DNA from: Bacteroides sp. OF04-15BH
GTDB taxonomy: Bacteria; Bacteroidota; Bacteroidia; Bacteroidales; Bacteroidaceae
Reading direction: 5' to 3'
Assembly: GCF_003477995.1 (NCBI RefSeq)
Contig: NZ_QUEM01000017.1
Span: forward strand, 13,866-77,865
DNA length: 64,000 bases
Part shown: piece by piece, positions 1 to 7,812 of the stretch
How positions within the stretch are numbered: position 1 is the first letter of the stretch
Layout: each line of letters starts with the position of its first letter
The notes under the pieces: generated by a model
Told to the model about the DNA's origin: nothing
Seen by the model: the letters and a program-made list of their open reading frames with translations, nothing else
The model's database searches: none
Made by a program: the position numbers and the translations under genes

Positions 1-2
1 CT

Positions 3-48
3 TTAAAATTAAAAACATGAAAAGACCTTACCTTAAACTTAAAAACAT
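3..48. repeat. imperfect direct repeat, 30-bp period
   Basis: A 16-base AT-rich word (TTAAAATTAAAAACAT at 3-18) recurs at 33-48 with one mismatch. It lies just before the lipoprotein-like fragment and may be a small tandem duplication that damaged that gene's start. Confidence 0.4.
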
Positions 49-65
49 CGATAAGCCACATTTCG

Positions 66-179
66 ATGCTGTCACTAACTCTAGTTGTTCTACTATCTGG
101 ATGTTCCAGCGATGTGGACGACTTCAGCCTTGATATGAATGATCGAACTCAAATCCTAGACAAATATATTCATTTGTGA
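66..179 (+). pseudogene. lipoprotein-like short ORF or remnant
   Basis: This 37-codon frame starts at ATG 66 and encodes a hydrophobic stretch ending in a lipobox (LLSGC, Cys about residue 13) followed by an acidic Ser/Asp-rich tail (SSDVDDFS), then stops at 177-179. The hydrophobic-lipobox-acidic pattern is that of a Bacteroidetes surface lipoprotein N-terminus. The usual Lys/Arg n-region is missing after this ATG; an ATG at 17 has a basic start but is one frame off. The frame is open upstream back to a stop at 18-20. The short length and poor start suggest the 5' remnant of a lipoprotein gene, but a genuine tiny lipoprotein cannot be excluded. Confidence 0.35.
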
Positions 180-229
180 CTAGGATGGGGTAGCAGCTGT
201 AATTTTTTCACAATAAAAAGAGAATGGCA

Positions 230-1138
230 ATGAAAATAAAAAGTTTTATTCTACTTATACTAGCTTTTATTCCACTTTCAATGAATAGTTAAAATCTGTT
301 TACAGATGGAATGAAATGGCGTACTCAGATATATGGAACTCATGAACATGAAGTGGTTAAATCAATAGAAGTTGTAACCATTGAAAAGACTCTGGATGAG
401 AATTGCTTTAATATGTATCGTTTTTATGAAGATAACACATCTGATAAGGAACTTATAGCCGTTATCAAAACAGAGGAATCCAAAGTTTATTTTAACCCTA
501 ACGGATTCAAATCTTCCGAATGGTATCTTTTATATGATTTCAGCCTTAAGCCTGGCGAAGGATGCTTCATATATAATCCATTAACATTTACCGAAGATTC
601 AGAACCATATAAAACCTATGTCAAGTGCATCGGTATAGATGAAAAATTTACTGAGGACTGGAGTCTGTTGCGACTCGAAGAATACACAGACAATTCCTGT
701 TTAAATCTTATAGGCTATGGATCTTGGATAAGGGGTTTATCATCTCTAAACGGAATCTTATATAACAACCGATTTGAAGTTGATGGATTCAGTTCATCTC
801 TATTAGAAGTTTCTGACAATGAGAGGATTCTTTATTCTGATATACCATCAGGAGTTTTAGAAATAACCGACACCTCTATTCCTAATATCAAGGTTGATGG
901 TTTAGATATATATATTTCAGTCAATGATGATATTTGTGGTTCTATATATTCTCAAGCTGGAGTGCATATAGGAGATTACAAATTCAGCAAAACACCAACG
1001 CATATAAAATTATCTAACAGGGGTGTCTATATTTTAAAACTTGAAAATACTTCAAAAAAAAATATTAGTTCCTTAACGGCCTTTTATGAAACAATATCCG
1101 GGAAGCCATCTGTAGAAGACTTCCCGGTATTATTTTAA
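230..1138 (+). pseudogene. secreted hypothetical protein, broken by stop codon and frameshift
   Basis: From ATG 230 the frame encodes a typical signal peptide (MKIKSFILLILAFIPL...) and meets TAA at 290-292. It continues in the same frame from Asn (293) through the 275-codon open frame that formally begins at ATG 311. CAA to TAA is the simplest explanation, giving ...NSQNLF. Near the 3' end, a VYILKLENTSKK segment typical of T9SS-like C-terminal domains runs into nine A's (1054-1062). Removing one A gives ...SKKILVP and a stop at 1074-1076, before the terminator hairpin; as read, the frame runs through the hairpin to 1138. The body (GMKWRTQIYG, WYLLYDF) resembles a Bacteroides family of exported proteins of unknown function. 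Translation from 311 would lack an export signal, so the gene is probably inactive, unless the stop is a sequencing error or is read through. Confidence 0.75.
1098..1136. terminator. intrinsic terminator
   Basis: Arms CCGGGAAG (1098-1105) and CTTCCCGG (1120-1127) form an 8-bp perfect stem with a 14-base loop, followed by TATTATTTT. It lies between convergent genes and inside the apparent 3' end of the preceding open frame, which supports an original stop at 1076. Confidence 0.75.
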
Positions 1139-1202
1139 TTCCATATTCCATTCCTTTGCATTGTTTGTATTATTTTGTTGGACCATTATGCTAAAGTCTG
1201 TA

Positions 1203-2048
1203 TTAGTTACCAGTAGAGAACCACTTTTTATTCATTTCTTCCAGAAAGTTTAGGGTGAGATCATAAGGAGAATTTTCCGGGAGTAGGGCATCGGTGCCAC
1301 AAAATGGACATACGGCTGTTTCTCCTTTGCTATCCTTAATGAAGTCTTCTATTTCATAAGAAGGAAAAATCCTATTGCAGGAAAAGCATCCGCAATATTC
1401 TGATTTTTCTATAAGTTCTTTGTTGCAGATTGAATATTTATGAGCATCTTGAAGCACCGCTTCTGCCATTTTTTGTTTGGCTTTCTTGTCTTTGATGCGG
1501 TTTATCTGTTTTTGTGCAATCAGACAGCATAATGTTTGGGCTGCCGATTCAGATAAATGATGACTGGAACTGAGTGTTCGGGGCAGATGTCCTAAATCAT
1601 CTTGAATGTCGTAATAATATTTTTCTCCGAACAGTTCATCTGCATCGCCGATAAAGCAATGAATCCGTTCTTTATCATCCTTCGGAAAATATCTCCACTT
1701 ATATTCAAATGGTTCATAGGTATCAATCATTTCTTTTGAAGCTGCCGGCAGTCCGTTTTGTGCTTTGAGTTTAGGTAGTTCAATGCTGGGCAGATAGCAG
1801 GGATTGACGACAAAACGCTCCACCCCTTCGGTGAGGAGAGTCAGGAAGCCCCCTAAAGAACAACCGATCACCAGATCAATATTTTCTTTCAGGATGGTTT
1901 CGTGTATTTGTTTGAGGGCCACGCAACAGTCATTCTGTTCGTAATCCATGCCGATAATTTCGCAACCTTCCGGTAAGTGCTTCTTTAATAGATGATAACT
2001 GTGCCCTTCCGGCGATCCGTTGAAACCGTGTATATATAAGATTTTCAT
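1203..2048 (-). CDS. YqiA/YcfP-like alpha/beta hydrolase with C-terminal Cys-rich domain
   Basis: This 281-aa cytoplasmic protein opens with the strand and oxyanion region MKILYIHGFNGSPEGHS. A nucleophile elbow GCSLGG follows at about residue 63, as in the YqiA/YcfP esterase-like family. After about residue 200 there is a second module with paired cysteines (CGCFSCNRIF and CPFCGTD), presumably binding zinc, which the short enterobacterial YqiA proteins lack. The substrate is unknown. The gene is monocistronic and convergent with the broken gene at its 3' side. The call as a hydrolase fold is firm; an esterase activity is inferred from the family. Confidence 0.7.
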   Translation of the reverse strand: MKILYIHGFNGSPEGHSYHLLKKHLPEGCEIIGMDYEQNDCCVALKQIHETILKENIDLVIGCSLGGFLTLLTEGVERFVVNPCYLPSIELPKLKAQNGLPAASKEMIDTYEPFEYKWRYFPKDDKERIHCFIGDADELFGEKYYYDIQDDLGHLPRTLSSSHHLSESAAQTLCCLIAQKQINRIKDKKAKQKMAEAVLQDAHKYSICNKELIEKSEYCGCFSCNRIFPSYEIEDFIKDSKGETAVCPFCGTDALLPENSPYDLTLNFLEEMNKKWFSTGN

Positions 2049-2238
2049 GTTTTGTGTATTTAAAGTTTATGAATTCTGTTAGAAACAGAGGTAATATAGA
2101 CTCTTTAAATAAGAAATTCAAAAAAAACATGGATTTCTTTTCACGGATAGAAGATGTTGCGTGGATAAAGTTCTGTGAGATTTGTTTGTCTGTGTATTGA
2201 TTTTTTACTAAAATTGTATTGTTTAAAATATTTACCAA

Positions 2239-4050
2239 ATGATTATGAGAATGTCAAAAGTAAGATTTCAGACCATAATTATGGCTGTTCTTTGTTTATT
2301 TGTAAAAATTCAGGTGGCTCATGCATCGGCTAAAGTTGGGGAGGCTACCGTTTATGAAGATCGTACGGTTACGGTTAATTTGCCGGATCCATACAAGAGA
2401 ACTCTGATGCAGTCAACGGGAGTAACCTATCAATGGTATTCAGAGAGTAACTCCTATGCTACGGTGACCAGTTCTACACGTTACAGTGCAACCATCAAGG
2501 GAGTCAGAGCAACGTCTTCATGTAAAGTATATTTTAAATGCAGCTATTTTATTGATGGTTTTTACCGTACGATGGATTTTTATTATGACATTACGGTGAA
2601 GGCAACCACCATAAGTGTCACCAATGTGTCGCTTTCCCGCTCGTCTGCTACCATGAAGGAGGGAAATACCTTGCAGTTGACGGCTACGGTATATCCTTCG
2701 AATGCTACCAATAAACAGGTCTACTGGTCTAGCAGCAATACTTCTGTAGCAACAGTCAGCTCTTCCGGTCTGGTTTCAGCCAAATCTGAAGGATCAGCTA
2801 CCGTAACCTGTCGTGCAGCTGATGGCAGTGGAAAATATGCGACTTGCCGCATTACGGTTGAGTCTTCTATGGTTTACATATCAAGTATAGCATTGAATGA
2901 AACCGAAAAGACTTTATATGCAGGAGAAACTTTGCAGCTTCGCGCTGATATTACTCCTTCTACCGCTACCCACAAATCATTGGACTGGTTTTCTGACAAT
3001 GCGGCAGTAGCTACAGTTTCCAGCAACGGTCTGGTTACTGCAAAGTCTTCGGGAAACGCAACGATAATCTGTAAGGCGAAAGATGGCAGTGGAAAATCAG
3101 CAGCATGTTCCATTGTCGTTAAGGAAATCGTAAAACCGGTATCTGTTTCGTTGAATCGAACAAAAGCTGTTTTAAAGGAAGGAGAGACCTTGCAGCTGAT
3201 AGCAACGGTGACTCCGGAAGATGCTACAGATAAATCATTGACTTGGATCAGTGATAATAGGGAAGTCGCTACAGTTGATAATCATGGATTTGTCACGGCA
3301 CAAAGAAAGGGTACTGCCAATATCATTGTGATGACTGCAAACGATTTGGCTGCGGTCTGTGCCATAACCGTGGAGTCTGAAGCAACCGGAGAAACATTGG
3401 AGTGGCAGGGCAGCTATCATGTTTCAGCAAGTCACGTAGAGAACAACCCGACACAGACTTATCCGGATGAATTTGATTTGGTTATCCAGAAGAATGAGGG
3501 CGCTTTTTATATCACTTCTATGTTTGGTTGTGATTTGACCCAATATAATAATGGGGGATTAAGGTTGAAAGATCAGGGAGATGGCACTGCTACAGTTGAT
3601 ATTTCTGAGTATAACATTCTGAATTATACCGATAACAGTAATCCGTTGTATACGCTTTATGTTTTCGATGAGGCTACAGATGACTGGAGTGATACATGGA
3701 CTTTGAAAATGAATGATGATGGGTCTTTGCTGTTGGGAGATTTCTATGTTGCAGCCTTTTTATGGTCTGAGGAGAACCAAAAATGGCAGGATGGAGAACT
3801 GGAAGCCTTATATTATAAGGTGACAGGAGAGAAAAAGAATCTTACCGGAATGGCTGGCCAGCCGGCAGAGATGCCTGCTTTATATTCGACTCCTGGAGCC
3901 CTTATTCTAGATCGGATTACCGATATTGCTGTGTATCGGGATAATGGTGTTCTGGTTTATAAGGGAAAGACAAATCAGGTGAATAATCTTTCCAAAGGGT
4001 TATATATTGTCTGTATCGGTAGTCAGAGCCGAAAAGTTCTGGTAAAATAG
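2239..4050 (+). CDS. exported BIG2 (Ig-like) repeat protein with T9SS-like C-terminus
   Basis: This 603-aa protein has an N-terminal signal peptide ending near AHA; starts at 2239, 2245 and 2251 are all possible. Three bacterial Ig-like (BIG2) repeats of about 82 residues follow at roughly 130-207, 213-290 and 296-372, each with a VSL...EGETLQL...SNATxK...W.S...VATV..GLV.A...G.A.I pattern. Residues 380-545 form an unrecognised beta-rich domain beginning WQGSYHV. The C-terminus (KGLYIVCIGSQSRKVLVK) matches the vestigial secretion-sorting-like tails of many Bacteroides proteins. It is probably cell-surface or extracellular; binding of glycan or protein is only an inference from BIG2 domains. 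It is transcribed alone and ends at a strong terminator. Confidence 0.8.
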   Translation: MIMRMSKVRFQTIIMAVLCLFVKIQVAHASAKVGEATVYEDRTVTVNLPDPYKRTLMQSTGVTYQWYSESNSYATVTSSTRYSATIKGVRATSSCKVYFKCSYFIDGFYRTMDFYYDITVKATTISVTNVSLSRSSATMKEGNTLQLTATVYPSNATNKQVYWSSSNTSVATVSSSGLVSAKSEGSATVTCRAADGSGKYATCRITVESSMVYISSIALNETEKTLYAGETLQLRADITPSTATHKSLDWFSDNAAVATVSSNGLVTAKSSGNATIICKAKDGSGKSAACSIVVKEIVKPVSVSLNRTKAVLKEGETLQLIATVTPEDATDKSLTWISDNREVATVDNHGFVTAQRKGTANIIVMTANDLAAVCAITVESEATGETLEWQGSYHVSASHVENNPTQTYPDEFDLVIQKNEGAFYITSMFGCDLTQYNNGGLRLKDQGDGTATVDISEYNILNYTDNSNPLYTLYVFDEATDDWSDTWTLKMNDDGSLLLGDFYVAAFLWSEENQKWQDGELEALYYKVTGEKKNLTGMAGQPAEMPALYSTPGALILDRITDIAVYRDNGVLVYKGKTNQVNNLSKGLYIVCIGSQSRKVLVK

Positions 4051-4060
4051 GTGAAGAAAA

Positions 4061-4113
4061 AACAAGTCGTCCCGGCTCAGAGATATTTTGAGTCGGGACA
4101 ACTTGTTTTTTTT
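4061..4113. terminator. bidirectional terminator
   Basis: An 18-bp stem (4061-4078 with 4090-4107, two G-T type mismatches) closes an 11-base loop. It is flanked by A-runs on the left and T-runs on the right, so it can terminate both the BIG2 gene and the convergent ACT/paaK/ior operon. Confidence 0.85.
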
Positions 4114-4128
4114 CAGGAAAATAGCTTC

Positions 4129-4545
4129 TTACAGATTGCCGGCACTGAGCACACTGCAATCCATCTGTTTCAGCACTTCCAGACTGCGGTTCAAGTCACT
4201 TGGTCGGATCACCACATTGGCTTTGTCGCCTTGAGCAAAGGCATACATGTACTCAATGAAGATGTTCTGCTCGGCCAGACGTTCCAGAATGACAGACAGA
4301 GAACCGGCGGTGTTGGCGCAGCTGATACAGATCACTTCGGTTTGAATGACCGAGAAGTTGGCAGCCCGCAATACTTCGATAGCACGGTCTACATCTGATA
4401 CGATGAGGCGCAGAATACCGAAGTCGGTGGTTTCAGACATGCTGAAAGCGTGCATGTTGATGCCGGCCTTACCTAAAGCTTTGGTCACATCATTGATGCG
4501 GCCGCTTTTGTTTTCCAGAAAAACGGATATTTGTCGTATAGTCAT
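4129..4545 (-). CDS. ACT domain-containing protein (tandem ACT)
   Basis: This 138-aa protein consists of two ACT modules: residues 1-68 (MTIRQISVFLENKSGRIND) and 70-138 (EVICISCANTAGSLSVI). The start at 4545 gives the usual length and lies 14 bases past the paaK stop; a longer frame to 4587 would overlap paaK. ACT domains bind amino acids or small ligands, and in Bacteroidetes and archaea this gene regularly follows phenylacetate-CoA ligase. It is the last gene of the aromatic 2-oxoacid operon. A role as a ligand sensor for that pathway is an inference. Confidence 0.85.
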   Translation of the reverse strand: MTIRQISVFLENKSGRINDVTKALGKAGINMHAFSMSETTDFGILRLIVSDVDRAIEVLRAANFSVIQTEVICISCANTAGSLSVILERLAEQNIFIEYMYAFAQGDKANVVIRPSDLNRSLEVLKQMDCSVLSAGNL

Positions 4546-4558
4546 AAGGCGTAGTTTT

Positions 4559-5860
4559 TTATTTGATGATTCGTTTATCAATGACACGTTTGCTCTTGCC
4601 CTCGCTGCGTGGGATAGAATTCGGCTCCATCAGTTTCACCTGAGCGCTGATAGAGAGCACACTCTTCAATCGGTCGGCCAGTTTCTTCTTCAGGTTAAGC
4701 AGCGAACCCATCTCGTCGGTATAGAGTTCTTTGCGCAGCTCCACCTGTACTTCCAAGGTGTCCAGATTGCCCTGACGGTCCACGACCAGCATATACTGTG
4801 GCTCGAATTCCTTCATTTCCAGAATGACACTTTCCACCTGTGAAGGGAATACATTGATGCCTCGGATGATGAGCATATCGTCTGAACGGCCGATGATGCG
4901 GGTGATGCGTACGTTGGTACGTCCGCATTCGCAAGGTTCGGTAATCAGTGAGGTCAGGTCCTTGGTACGGTAACGCAGCAATGGCATACCGGTTTTGGTC
5001 AGTGTGGTCAGCACCAGCTCGCCAGTCTCTCCGGCAGGCAGTACCTGTCCGGTTTCCGGATCAATGATTTCCGGATAGAAATGATCTTCGCTGATGTGAG
5101 AACCGTTTTTGCAAGAACATTCATAGGCTACTCCCGGACCGATAATCTCGCTCAGACCGTAGATGTTATAACCTTGCAGCCCCAGTTTCTGTTCGATTTC
5201 CTGACGCATGTTTTCGGTCCAGGGCTCGGCGCCGAAGACTCCGACACGCAGATGCAGGTCTTCTTTGGTCATGCCTTTCTTCTGCATGGTTTCGGCCAGA
5301 TACAGGGCATAGGACGGAGTACAGGCCAGACCGGTCACTTGCAGGTCCTTCAGCAGGTGCAGATGCTTTTCGGTATTTCCGGTAGAGGTCGGGATTACAG
5401 TAGCTCCTAAATGTTCCACACCGTAATGCAGTCCCAAGCCTCCGGTAAACAGACCGTAGCCGTAGCCTACGGAGAATACATCCTCACGGGAGATGCCGAA
5501 GGCACCCAAAGCCCGGGCGGTGACTTCTTTCCATACTTCCAGATCATGACGGGTGTAGCCTACGACTGTAGGATTGCCGGTGGTTCCGGATGAGGCATGC
5601 ACGCGCACGATTTCCTGCATGGAGGCGGCTTGCAGTCCGTAAGGGTAGTTGTCGCGCAAATCCTGTTTGGTTGTAAACGGCAGTTTGACAATATCGTCTA
5701 TTGTCTGGATATCCTCAGGGGTGAGGTCCATCTCCTGCATCTTCTTGCGATAGAAGGGAGTATTGTGATAAACCAGATCGACCAGTTTGTGTAATCTCTT
5801 GCCTTGGAGCATACGCATGTCTTCGCGGCTCATGCACTCCTTGCTTTCATTCCAAATCAT
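4559..5860 (-). CDS. paaK: phenylacetate-CoA ligase
   Basis: This 433-aa member of the ANL adenylate-forming family would convert phenylacetate (or another arylacetate), ATP and CoA to the aryl-CoA, AMP and PPi. The ATP-binding P-loop HASSGTTGNPTVVGYT lies at about residues 89-104, the YGLSEIIGPG motif at 233-242 and the RTKDL motif at about 299. The C-terminal domain carries RSDDMLIIRGINVFPSQ. Full length for the family. In this operon, with IorAB and an aminotransferase, it probably interconverts aryl-CoA and free arylacetate (phenylacetate, indoleacetate), possibly yielding ATP in the reverse direction. It lies 41 bases after the aminotransferase gene. Confidence 0.93.
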   Translation of the reverse strand: MIWNESKECMSREDMRMLQGKRLHKLVDLVYHNTPFYRKKMQEMDLTPEDIQTIDDIVKLPFTTKQDLRDNYPYGLQAASMQEIVRVHASSGTTGNPTVVGYTRHDLEVWKEVTARALGAFGISREDVFSVGYGYGLFTGGLGLHYGVEHLGATVIPTSTGNTEKHLHLLKDLQVTGLACTPSYALYLAETMQKKGMTKEDLHLRVGVFGAEPWTENMRQEIEQKLGLQGYNIYGLSEIIGPGVAYECSCKNGSHISEDHFYPEIIDPETGQVLPAGETGELVLTTLTKTGMPLLRYRTKDLTSLITEPCECGRTNVRITRIIGRSDDMLIIRGINVFPSQVESVILEMKEFEPQYMLVVDRQGNLDTLEVQVELRKELYTDEMGSLLNLKKKLADRLKSVLSISAQVKLMEPNSIPRSEGKSKRVIDKRIIK

Positions 5861-5900
5861 TGTTGTGTTTTTTCGGTAATATTAAAAATAATAATGTGTG

Positions 5901-7217
5901 TTATAGGGGATGGTCGGCATGGAATGCTTTCATGCGTTCTTCCAGTACCGGATAAAGTTCTTCACGCATGCGCGAGGTACAGGCGCGCACTCCGTTCTGT
6001 TCGCAACCGGTAGTGCTCAAGGAAATACTGCTCACACCGTAGTAAAGCAGTTCCTTTAACAGTTGACCGCTGGGCATGTTGCCATAGCCTAAGGTAAAGA
6101 AGAAACCGTCGCCAACGGGTTGGGTCACATCATGGTCGTACACGATATGGAAACCGTTGTCGGTGAAAATCTTTTTCATGCGTTCGGCACGTCGTCCGTA
6201 TTCCCGGGTGTCTTCCACAAAATCAATGCGTCCTTCTACAGATGCATCCAGCATGGCTGCATAGGCATATTGAGTGGAGGCCGTGCATCCCGAAGTGATC
6301 ATGTAAAGAATGGATGCGATTAGGGTTTGTCCGAATATACCGGAGTCACCGTAGCGCTCAGCCAGTGCCGGATAGTGGGTGTGAAACAGTTTTTCGGGCA
6401 CACAGAGCACAGCCATACGCTGACCGGCATAGCTGAATATCTTGGAAGAAGAAAGCATCAGCACATAGTTGTCGGTGTAACGGGCCACAGTAGGAGGGTA
6501 GGGCGGCTGCCAGGGTTTGCCCAGATCACTGCGGAAGTCCATGCAGAAATAGGCCATGTCTTCCATGACGATGGCATCGTAGCGGGTAGCCAGTTCGCCG
6601 ATAATCTTCAGCTCGGAGTCTTCCAGACAGATCCATGCCGGATTGTTGGGGTTGGAATAGACGATGGCGGCAATATCCCCTTTGCTCAGATAAGATTCCA
6701 GCTTCTCGCGCAAAGCCTCTCCGCGATAATGATAGATGTCGAACCATTCCCACTGCGCTCCGATGATGCGTAACTGGGATTTCTGGATGGGGAAGCCCGG
6801 ATCGATGAACAAAACCTTGTTCTTTCCCGGGATACGCTGGGTACATGCGATGAAAGAGCCGTATGAGGCGGCTACGGAACCGGTGGTAGGGATACATCCT
6901 TCGGCCGGAATATCTATGTCAATAAAAGCCTTTACAAAACGGGATGCAGCAGCTTTCAGTTCGGCCACACCAGCTGCAGCCGGATATTGTGAACCGACAC
7001 CACGGTCCAGAGCCGCTTTTTCGGCTTCGATGCCGATCTGATTGGCCGGCAGACCGGGAGAGCCCTGATCCATACGGATAAAGGGAATGCCGGTCTTTTC
7101 TTCCAGACGTGAGGCTACCAGAAGCACTTCGCCGATGGTGGCCTGTTCCAGGTTGGCTATCTGCAGTTCGCTGACTACCGAGGCCACCAATTCTTCGCTG
7201 AATACTTGATGTTTCAT
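5901..7217 (-). CDS. PLP-dependent class I/II aminotransferase
   Basis: This 438-aa fold-type I aminotransferase has the Asn-Pro strand YSNPNNPAW (about residue 189), a YDAIVMEDMAYF motif with the PLP-phenol Asp, and the Schiff-base Lys in SSSKIFSYAGQRMA. The start at 7217 (MKHQVFSEEL) lies 14 bases after the iorB stop; the longer frame to 7253 would overlap iorB. In this context the substrate is likely an aromatic amino acid, giving the aryl-pyruvate that IorAB decarboxylates; that is inferred from the operon. The region holding the carboxylate-binding Arg is present (C-terminal RACTSRMREEL). Confidence 0.88.
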   Translation of the reverse strand: MKHQVFSEELVASVVSELQIANLEQATIGEVLLVASRLEEKTGIPFIRMDQGSPGLPANQIGIEAEKAALDRGVGSQYPAAAGVAELKAAASRFVKAFIDIDIPAEGCIPTTGSVAASYGSFIACTQRIPGKNKVLFIDPGFPIQKSQLRIIGAQWEWFDIYHYRGEALREKLESYLSKGDIAAIVYSNPNNPAWICLEDSELKIIGELATRYDAIVMEDMAYFCMDFRSDLGKPWQPPYPPTVARYTDNYVLMLSSSKIFSYAGQRMAVLCVPEKLFHTHYPALAERYGDSGIFGQTLIASILYMITSGCTASTQYAYAAMLDASVEGRIDFVEDTREYGRRAERMKKIFTDNGFHIVYDHDVTQPVGDGFFFTLGYGNMPSGQLLKELLYYGVSSISLSTTGCEQNGVRACTSRMREELYPVLEERMKAFHADHPL

Positions 7218-7230
7218 GGCTGTTCTGTTT

Positions 7231-7812
7231 TTAGGGGTTCTCGGCGGCTGCATAGCCCAAATCGAAAGCTTTCTGATTCATTTCTACCACGGCTGCTCCT
7301 TTGGAACCGAACACACGGGCAATGCTGTCGCGCAGTTCTTCAACGGAAACGATGCCCAGATAGCGGGAAGCGGCTCCGAGAAGGATGACATTGGCGCATT
7401 TCGGCATGTTATGTTCGTGGGCAATCTGCTCTACATCTACCAGAATGATGTGAGGCAACTGGGTCAGTTCCTCTTTTAAGGCTTGCTCGTCAGGATAGTT
7501 CGGGATATTCTTGAAGGGAGCGGAGGAAGTGATGATCCAGCCTTCACGGTCCAGATAGGGCAGATAGCGCAGGGCTTCCATAGGCTCGAGTGAGAGAATC
7601 ATGTCGGCGGTACCCTGAGCGATCAGGTCTGAGGCAATAGGACTGTCGGAAAGACGCAGATTGGACTGCACGTCACCGCCGCGCTGACTCATTCCGTGTA
7701 CTTCGGCCTGTTTCAGATACAGACCGCTGTGTGTGGCTGCTTCGCCGATGATAGTGGCGATGGACAGGATGCCCTGTCCGCCCACACCGGATAATATGAT
7801 ATCTGTTTTCAT
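7231..7812 (-). CDS. iorB: indolepyruvate:ferredoxin oxidoreductase beta subunit
   Basis: This 193-aa gamma-domain-type subunit begins MKTDIILSGVGGQGILS, the hallmark of the 2-oxoacid:ferredoxin oxidoreductase gamma/beta family, with AEVHGMSQRGGDVQ at about residues 40-53. Start 7812 is chosen because it gives a 4-base ATGA overlap with iorA; the frame extending to 7866 lies wholly inside iorA. It pairs with IorA to decarboxylate indolepyruvate and other aryl-pyruvates oxidatively to aryl-acetyl-CoA, reducing ferredoxin. Confidence 0.93.
   Translation of the reverse strand: MKTDIILSGVGGQGILSIATIIGEAATHSGLYLKQAEVHGMSQRGGDVQSNLRLSDSPIASDLIAQGTADMILSLEPMEALRYLPYLDREGWIITSSAPFKNIPNYPDEQALKEELTQLPHIILVDVEQIAHEHNMPKCANVILLGAASRYLGIVSVEELRDSIARVFGSKGAAVVEMNQKAFDLGYAAAENP

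Noticed and set aside
1930..2238. 102-codon open frame on the minus strand between the hydrolase and BIG2 genes
   Set aside because: Overlaps the start of the hydrolase gene in another frame, with no domain or signal; the 190-base intergenic part shows only AT-rich sequence.
2630..3380. DNA tandem repeat in the BIG2 gene
   Set aside because: The repetition is at protein level (three Ig-like domains of about 82 residues) with diverged DNA, so it is described as domains rather than as a DNA repeat.
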